Below the pieces are notes generated by a model. The model did no database searches and was not told where the DNA came from. It saw nothing but the letters and a program-made list of their open reading frames with translations. The translations under genes and the position numbers were made by a program. A stretch of DNA of 64,000 nucleotides from Limnomonas spitsbergensis (taxonomy: Eukaryota; Chlorophyta; Chlorophyceae; Chlamydomonadales): NCBI GenBank assembly GCA_037349105.1, contig JAYJMM010000038.1:3880501-3944500 (forward strand). Direction: 5' to 3'. Shown one piece after another: positions 58,060 to 64,000 of the stretch. Within the stretch, counting starts at the first letter, position 1, and every line of letters begins with the position of its first letter.

Positions 58060-59185
58060 CTATTCTGGGCTGGAAGGGATATCTGTCTTGCGCTCCGGCT
58101 CCGGCTGGCCGGGCTCTGCGGGCCTCTCCGGCTCCTCAGGCGGCTCCCCAGGCTTCTGCTCCGGGTCGGGATCACCGGGTGCCGTCCGCTTTACTGACTC
58201 CTCCAGCTCCTCGTCCGGCATCTCAGGGTCGCCCGGCAGTGACTTGGGCAGGAAGATGCGCTCGGGCTTGTCAAACTCAGGGAAGATGTCCGGTCGCTGG
58301 CTAGGCATGGGTGCCTCCCACTCCTGAGGAGAAAAGGGGGGATTGTTGTTGTTATTGTTGTTGCTGCATTTTGACCATGCATCCATGCAAGAGCGTTCTT
58401 TGTCCTGACAGTAAAACAGCGCAAGTAGGAGGAAAAGATACAACTAGAGTAGTATGGCGAATGAACCACAAGTGTCCCGGGGCATACCAATTCAGAGATC
58501 AAGGCCAGAACAAGAAGTGAGGGCTGCGCCTCATACGGGGAATAAGATGGCTCATTGGCGCGCATCGAGGCCTCCAGATGTACCACAGACAGGTAGTAGC
58601 GGGATAGGAGGCTTGAGGGCCAAATGGCACCATCGGTGCACAGCGCTTGTGTATGAGCACATGCACTGGGGGCTGCATGCTGAATACATCTTGCTCTTAT
58701 ACGCTGCATATAAGGCGCTAACTTATGCTGCATCAGCTTCATTATTTTTGTTCGGGGTGCATGCCATGGGGGTAGCATGGGGCCTGTCTGATCCATGGGG
58801 AGGGCTTCCATGTGCACTCAGTGGGGGGGGATGGGGAGTTCAACATGGGGCGATCTATGAGGACTTGGGGACAGCTACGCCTTGTATGTCGGAGGTTTGC
58901 TACGTGCTGTTTGCCTTTGTAGGGCACCACCTGCTGTTGTTGCTGGCTGCTCAGGTGGGGGCATGCCAGCGGCTGTGATGCGCGTCCTACCTGAGGCGCA
59001 TCTAGAGGTGATCGAGCTTCTTCCGTGTCGGGAGATGCCCGCGTCGTGATCCTCCTGCAAGCGCGAGGCTGTTGCCGCTGGTTCTGCTTCAATGGAGCCA
59101 TCAGTGGCGATAAGTTGAAGGGGCCAGGTGTCGTCACGGCTGACGACCTCTGGGAGGTGTGTGAAGCATGTTTTAGTCCCAGCAT
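58060..59185 (-). CDS. Small acidic, probably plastid-targeted protein
   Basis: Two minus-strand exons, 59185-58991 and 58323-58060, join in phase 0 (donor CAG|GTAGGA, acceptor CTCCTCAG) to 152 residues. The first exon starts MLGLKHASHTSQRSS and is rich in Ser, Arg and Ala with no acidic residues, ending RRITTRAS, which is typical of an algal chloroplast transit peptide and cleavage site. The mature part has FPEFDKPERIFLPKSLPGD, PEMPDEELEE and then a long Pro/Glu-rich tail. I do not recognise a named family; the central Leu-Pro-x-x-Leu-Pro-Gly-Asp-Pro stretch looks conserved-protein-like. Plastid location is inferred from the N-terminus only. A GTT/ATT-rich simple repeat sits near the acceptor. 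Confidence 0.6.
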
Positions 59186-59729
59186 CGTGTCGTGTTCGAA
59201 GTGTCTCGATTGTCGCTCTAGACGTGGTACCTGCGCCGTCTCGGGGTCAGATGACGTGCTCAGATGTTCAGGTTCCGGAGCATTGCCAGGCTGGCAGCTC
59301 AGGTACAACCACCATGGAGGGCGGACCCAGGTCCCTGGGCCGCATGCGCATGTCATAGCTTGCGAAGCCGCGTCCCGTCATTCATATCACGCACACAGGC
59401 AGCTCATGCTATTTTCTTATCCCTGCCAGTCCTCCCTCGTCCATCGGAGCGAGCCGGAGACACCTGCGACCGAGGTTGGCGTGCGGAGTACCTGGACGTT
59501 TTTTTCATCTCCCCTGCGGTTGGACTAGAATTGCTACAACAAAAGCTACTGCAAAGACAGCATCGTTGCTCTCGAATTCGTACTTTTCCATCGCCTTTAC
59601 ATACCGGTAGGAGGAACAGCTTGGGCTTGCATGCGCTGACATTTGACCGAACCGTCATCTGCAAACAGCCTGTGCCGAGCCTTATTGTAGGTGACCAATT
59701 GGCATCTGCGATGTTACCGTAATAGACCC

Positions 59730-59936
59730 TCAAACTTGCTTCAATGACGAATTAAGTTCCAAGTCCGGTGCGCCCACATTGAGGGCGGGCTGCCACAGCA
59801 CCTGCTCAACACGCTGCCACTCGAAACAGAATCCGCACCCGCATTCTGGACTGCAAACCCATCGTGTCACCATTTCATAGCTGCCAGGGTCAATCAGAAG
59901 CCACTTCCTGCTTGCCTTCACCTGGCGACAACATAT
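59730..59936 (-). CDS. Possible Cys-containing exon, unrecognised
   Basis: On the minus strand a GTCGCCAG acceptor at about 59929 opens a frame to the stop at 59730. It encodes about 63 residues including WLLIDPGSYEMVTRWVCS and ECGCGFCFEWQRVEQ. The Cys cluster is unusual for random sequence, but there is no ATG, no identifiable upstream exon and no family match, so this may be chance. Confidence 0.2.
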   Translation of the reverse strand: MCCRQVKASRKWLLIDPGSYEMVTRWVCSPECGCGFCFEWQRVEQVLWQPALNVGAPDLELNSSLKQV

Positions 59937-60045
59937 GATTGTCTGACACACTTCATCAGAACAAGGGAAACATTCTGTGCCCTCGCTCACACACTGACTG
60001 CTGCCCCCTCCCTGCCATCACCCATCAGCAGTGACAACGCCACTT

Positions 60046-63000
60046 ATGCCAGCAACAGACTTCATCCCTCACCCAGCCATGGCTGCAGTGCCTGTGCTAC
60101 CAACGGGACAGCATGTAGTGGAAGCAGCCTCCACCAAGGCAGCTGCCAAGATCGCAGCTGTAACCGCAGAATCTTTCAACCTCTCCGCAGACGGCGCGAC
60201 AGGCGATGGCAGTAGCCTGATGCACGAATCCACCTGCATCATAGAGGCTTTCAGCCGCCGCCGCCTCCCAATGGCGCCCGACACCAGCTCCCCAATGCAG
60301 GCCAAGCCAGCATCACCCTGTCAAGCCGAACAGGAGCGGCCGTCACGGCCCACCAGCACCGGCAGCCGCCTGCCAACGTCCCCCGCCACCGCTCCTCTTG
60401 CAACTGCCTCCCGCCTCATACCTCCCCTCGTCACCCTGCCCCCTCCTGTTTCCACCCCTCATCTGCTTGCTGCCGCTTCCGCTCCTTTTCCTCCCTGCGG
60501 GAACCTCAAGACAGCCGAGTTCGGTAGCCCGCCCCTCCCCCAGGTGGTGGAGAAGCCAGGCTCCCCCTTCAACCTTCCCCCCTCAGCCATCACCCAGGAC
60601 CTGGAAGGCAGCCACCCACCATTCCCAGTCCCCGCCCAGGACCTAGAAGACGGCCAACCACCTATCATCATTTCTGGAGCCACTGTCGAAAAAGCCGCAC
60701 ATGTCCCGCCTGCCCAGGCATCGGCGCTGACTGACCCCAAGCTGGAGCTTGTCCCCGCCCCCGCTCTCCCTCCGGATGGCCAGGCACTCAGGAATAGCAG
60801 CGGCGGTGGAGGCGCTGGGTCAGGCAGCAGTGGTAGGCGGCCCAAGGTCACCCCACCTGAGGAGCTGTTGCAGCTTTTGCAGCTTCATGCCGAGCGCCTA
60901 CAGGAGGTGGCCGCAGCAGCATCTGCAGCAGATGTCCCTGCCTATACCTGTAGCCAGGAAGCAGTTGCAGCTGCGTTAGAAGCCCCTACCCGTACCCCTA
61001 TCCCGCTGGATGCTGCCGTTTCCCCTGCTGGTCAATCAGACCCACACCTCGTTTTGCCAGATCCTCCTGCTACTGCAGCCCTGCTACTGCCAATGGCTGC
61101 TTCGACATCTGGCCATGTTCTGCCACAGCTGCAGCTGGAGCAGCAACAAGAGGAACAGCAGCAGGAGGAGGAAGAGCAGCAGCATCAAGAGGAACAACAG
61201 CAACTTCAGAAAATACAGCAGCAACAGGAGCAGCAGCAGCAGCAGCAACAACAGGAACAGCAGCAGGAGGAGGAAGAGAAGCAGCATCAAGAGGAACAAC
61301 AGCAACTTCAGGAAATACAACAGGAGCAGCAGCAGCAGCAACAACAGGAACAGCAGCCGCAGCAGCAGCATGCCAGCAAGATGACCCAAGAATCCAGCAA
61401 GGCCCTCAAACCTCCCCCTCCTCCACCGTCACCAGCTGAACCTGCACCTTCTTCCCCCCCAGTAGCCGTGGCCGCTCTCAAACCCCTGGCACCTCCTCCC
61501 TCCATGGAGCCATCTGCTGGCATCCGAGGGCATAAGCCAGTGGCTGCCTGTGTAGGGACGTTGATGCTCCCTGGTATGGACGGCGCCGCAGGCACCTGGA
61601 TGTGTACATCAGGTGACGGGGCCTGCCCTGGCACCTGGCAGCGCCTCAGCACTGGGGCAGCAATGCAGGCTGCAGCGGCGGCGGCGGTGGCTCCCAAGCC
61701 AATGCCCAGCATGCGCAACAGCCAGCTGAAGCATGGGAGTCCTGCACATGGCCAGTGCTTGGGTGAGGCAAAATTTTCCGCATCTGAGAGCTGTGTGGTG
61801 TCGTCACCAGGCGGTGAGGAGGACGGGGGCGGGGGCAGAGGGACAGGCGCAGCTGCTGCTGCCCCCGCCGCTGCTGTTGCTCCTGCTGCCACCGTTGATG
61901 CCAGCAGGGCGCTTCCTTTCGATGCTTCTGGCAGTATGAACGGCGGTATGACCGGTGCGGATGCTGACTGTGTGGGCGCTGCCGCGGACGGTGAGGGCCG
62001 AGGCCCCGTGATGGCCGTGCGTGGGCAAGGCGCTTTTGAGAAGCACATCGCACGCATCAAGGCCGTCGCGCCACCGCTGTCCCCCGCCACCACTGCCGCT
62101 CCACCGACGGGTCACAGCATCGCCGGGGCAGGCTCGCCCAGGCCTAAGCATGAGAGAAGCGTCAGCAGGGACCGAAGCAGGGGCACCGGCAGCGGCGTTG
62201 CCGGCTCGGCCGCCGGGCTAGGCTTTAACCCCAGAGGGCCTGAGGCTGCTGTTGCCCGTGGCTCCGAGTCCCCGCTCCGATCGGTGCTGCAGCAACTACG
62301 TGTGCGGCGCCAGGCTGTCGGTACACAATCCCCGCAGCAGGCCCAAGCAGTGGTGCAGCTGTCGCAACCGCTGCGTCCCCGGCCAGCTTCGGCCCCGTGG
62401 GCAGGCGGCGCTCGTTCCTCGCTATCGCTTCAAGGCACAAGCAGGTGAGTGGGGGGAGGTACAAGTGCAGCCATGGCATCAGATGGTGCACACGTGTGTC
62501 TGTGTCATGACATCAATCTCTGATGAATGGGCGCCTGCGGTGGCGGGATGTCCGTATCCTCTAGTCACACTGCCAAAGGCATACTGCGCCCCTCATAGTC
62601 TGAACATTTTGTACTGTCCACTGGGTGCCGAGGCAGTCACTGAGTCACCTACCCCCCGCAGCCACTAAAGACATCACGAACTTGATTTGATGAAAGGACT
62701 CTGCTGTAACAACAACAAAAACAGCATGGCCAAGCTCACTGCAAACATGTCTGTCCAGGGTGATCCAGTTGCTTCAGCCTTATCCAGCTTTTTCGTGCAG
62801 GCGGTGATCCTTGATGATGTCATAACAATACACACCGCTACTGCAAGCAGAGCACCCCCCTCACTTCAGATGCCCGATACTTTTAAATGATTTAAGATGC
62901 CAGCATGTCAGAAGTAAAGCAGAGTTTTCCTATTGACGGCCTAGTTGACGTGCGGTCCACACCCTGTGCCTGCCTCAGGCCCCCGGCCTCTCCACGTCCA

Positions 63001-64000
63001 TCCCGCTCTGCTACACCTTCCGCACCGAGGTGCAGCAATACTGCTCTGGGAGCCTCTGCCACAACTCCCAAACAGGCGAAGAAATCGGAGACAACACCTG
63101 CCACCGCGGCAGCCAGGCGCTCTCCGTCCCCCGCCGGTAGTGGCGTTGGCAGCCGCATTCCATCCGTTGCCTCCCCACGTCCCTCCAACCTGCCATCCCC
63201 TGCTGTTGGTGGCTCCAACCTCAGAAGCGGGAGCACCGTGGCTACTGCTTCTGAGGGGGCAAGCAGCCGTGCCTCCTCGGCTGAGCGGGCGCCCCGCGCG
63301 GTGTCTGCTCCTCGGATGCACTCCCCTCAGCCCCCCGATTCTGCTCCTCGGCAGCGCTCCCCACAGCCCCCGGACTCCATTACGAGGGTGCAGGCACGCA
63401 TTGCCTCTGCACGAGCTCAGAGTCCATCCGCATCCCTCGGCTGGTCGCTTGCAAGGGAAGACCCCACAGGCGCCATGTGGGTATTTGGCGGACGTCAACT
63501 CTGTTAGCCGACCCTCCTGCCCATTGCAGCCTGCCTGTGTCTCCAGCTGCCTTACAACACCCCCCACACATTGAGGCCTCTATTAACTGCGATCACTTTG
63601 GTACTGCATTAACAGGGTAAGAGCTAACCTTACGGGCAGAGCAGTAATCATTCAAATTCATCAGAGTGACTTAATCAAGTGATGCAATGGCGCTGACTGA
63701 CAAGCCATTTGCACTGTCAGCACTACAAAGCGCGGCGCTGCGCCTTGTAATCTGCTTACCCTCCCCTTGCCAAGTGTCGTCACTGCAAAGTGAAGCTATT
63801 TGCTTGTTGCTGACCATGAAGAATGTGCCTTTGCTTAGGTGGCGCCCGGACAGCTGCCTGTCAAAGGCCAAGGAGGCCTCCTTTGCTGCGATGCCCCGCA
63901 CAGCACCCAGGCGAGCTGCCAGGCCCCAGTCACCACAGGCCCACGGCGCTGGTGGCAGTGGCGATGGCAGTGGAGGTGGGAAGTTTTGGACGCCTCAGAC
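60046..64000 (+). CDS. Gln/Pro/Ala-rich low-complexity protein, runs off the right edge (partial)
   Basis: A long exon runs from about 60046 (first ATG after an in-frame stop at 59995) to donor AGCAG|GTGAGT at 62446. The next exon starts at 62979 (acceptor CCTCAG) in matching phase and continues PPASPRPSRSATPSAP with many Ser/Pro/Arg motifs to about 63430-63480. A further exon probably starts at about 63840 (acceptor GCTTAG; frame RPDSCLSKAKEASFAA) and reaches the window end; the donor joining it is uncertain. Exon 1 encodes about 800 residues. It has Pro/Ala-rich disorder, a Gln/Glu coiled-coil or polyGln segment (61138-61370) and a basic Ser/Arg end (HERSVSRDRSRGTG). No catalytic domain is visible. 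A scaffold, cytoskeletal or RNA-related role would be guesswork. Confidence 0.6.
61138..61372 (+). repeat. CAG/GAG-rich coding repeat (polyGln/Glu)
   Basis: About 235 bases of CAG, CAA, GAG and GAA codons with an internal duplication: a GAGGAACAACAGCAACTTCA-containing block occurs twice about 105 bases apart. It encodes alternating poly-Gln and Glu-rich stretches within the long exon. Confidence 0.85.

Overview
The window is nuclear DNA of a green alga (Chlorophyta). The order Chlamydomonadales is likely and a Haematococcus-type genome is possible, but the species is not determined. The evidence is: genes split into many short exons with GT-AG introns; polyglutamine and polyalanine tracts inside coding exons; TGTAA-type polyadenylation signals; a chloroplast-transit-peptide gene; a plant-type COP1 gene; and a very high load of minisatellites and small non-autonomous transposons. 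I saw no rRNA, tRNA, CRISPR array or prokaryotic operon. Gene structures below were built by joining open frames at splice sites that keep the phase; none has transcript support.

Layout. At 1-854 is the 3' end of an SGNH/PC-esterase-like gene. At 3.25-4.6 kb is an unrecognised, disordered minus-strand protein. From 4.7 to 9.4 kb there is no gene, only repeats, a small inverted-repeat transposon with a target-site duplication and a related empty site, and a double hairpin. At 9.4-11.4 kb is an unrecognised plus-strand gene with a C-terminal membrane segment, and at 13.15-13.30 kb a possible further exon. A 35-bp palindromic satellite (14.05-14.80 kb) lies just upstream of two tandem paralogous SGNH hydrolases (14.94-17.59 and 18.57-21.61 kb). 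From 21.6 to 26 kb there are copies of a dispersed box repeat and a zinc-finger-like mobile-element relic. At 26.0-33.4 kb is an 11-exon secretory-pathway family 2 glycosyltransferase, followed directly by a 5'-truncated, frameshifted LINE. From 35 to 38 kb there are more small transposons.

The main locus is COP1, the RING/coiled-coil/WD40 ubiquitin-ligase subunit. It runs on the minus strand from 55127 to 38190 in 12 exons that join in perfect phase to about 1196 residues. Roughly half of its 17 kb is minisatellite, in four large intronic arrays of 27-, 28-, 24- and about 14-16-bp units. Beyond COP1 are a short minus-strand plastid-targeted protein (59185-58060) and a long Gln/Pro/Ala-rich plus-strand gene that runs off the right edge.

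The most unusual theme is that many minisatellites and duplications begin at, or within a few tens of bases of, a 5' splice site. In several cases the donor itself is inside the repeated unit, so introns appear to grow from their donor end. The genes do not form one pathway. The three esterase-like genes and the glycosyltransferase could all act on cell-wall or secreted glycans, but that is inference.
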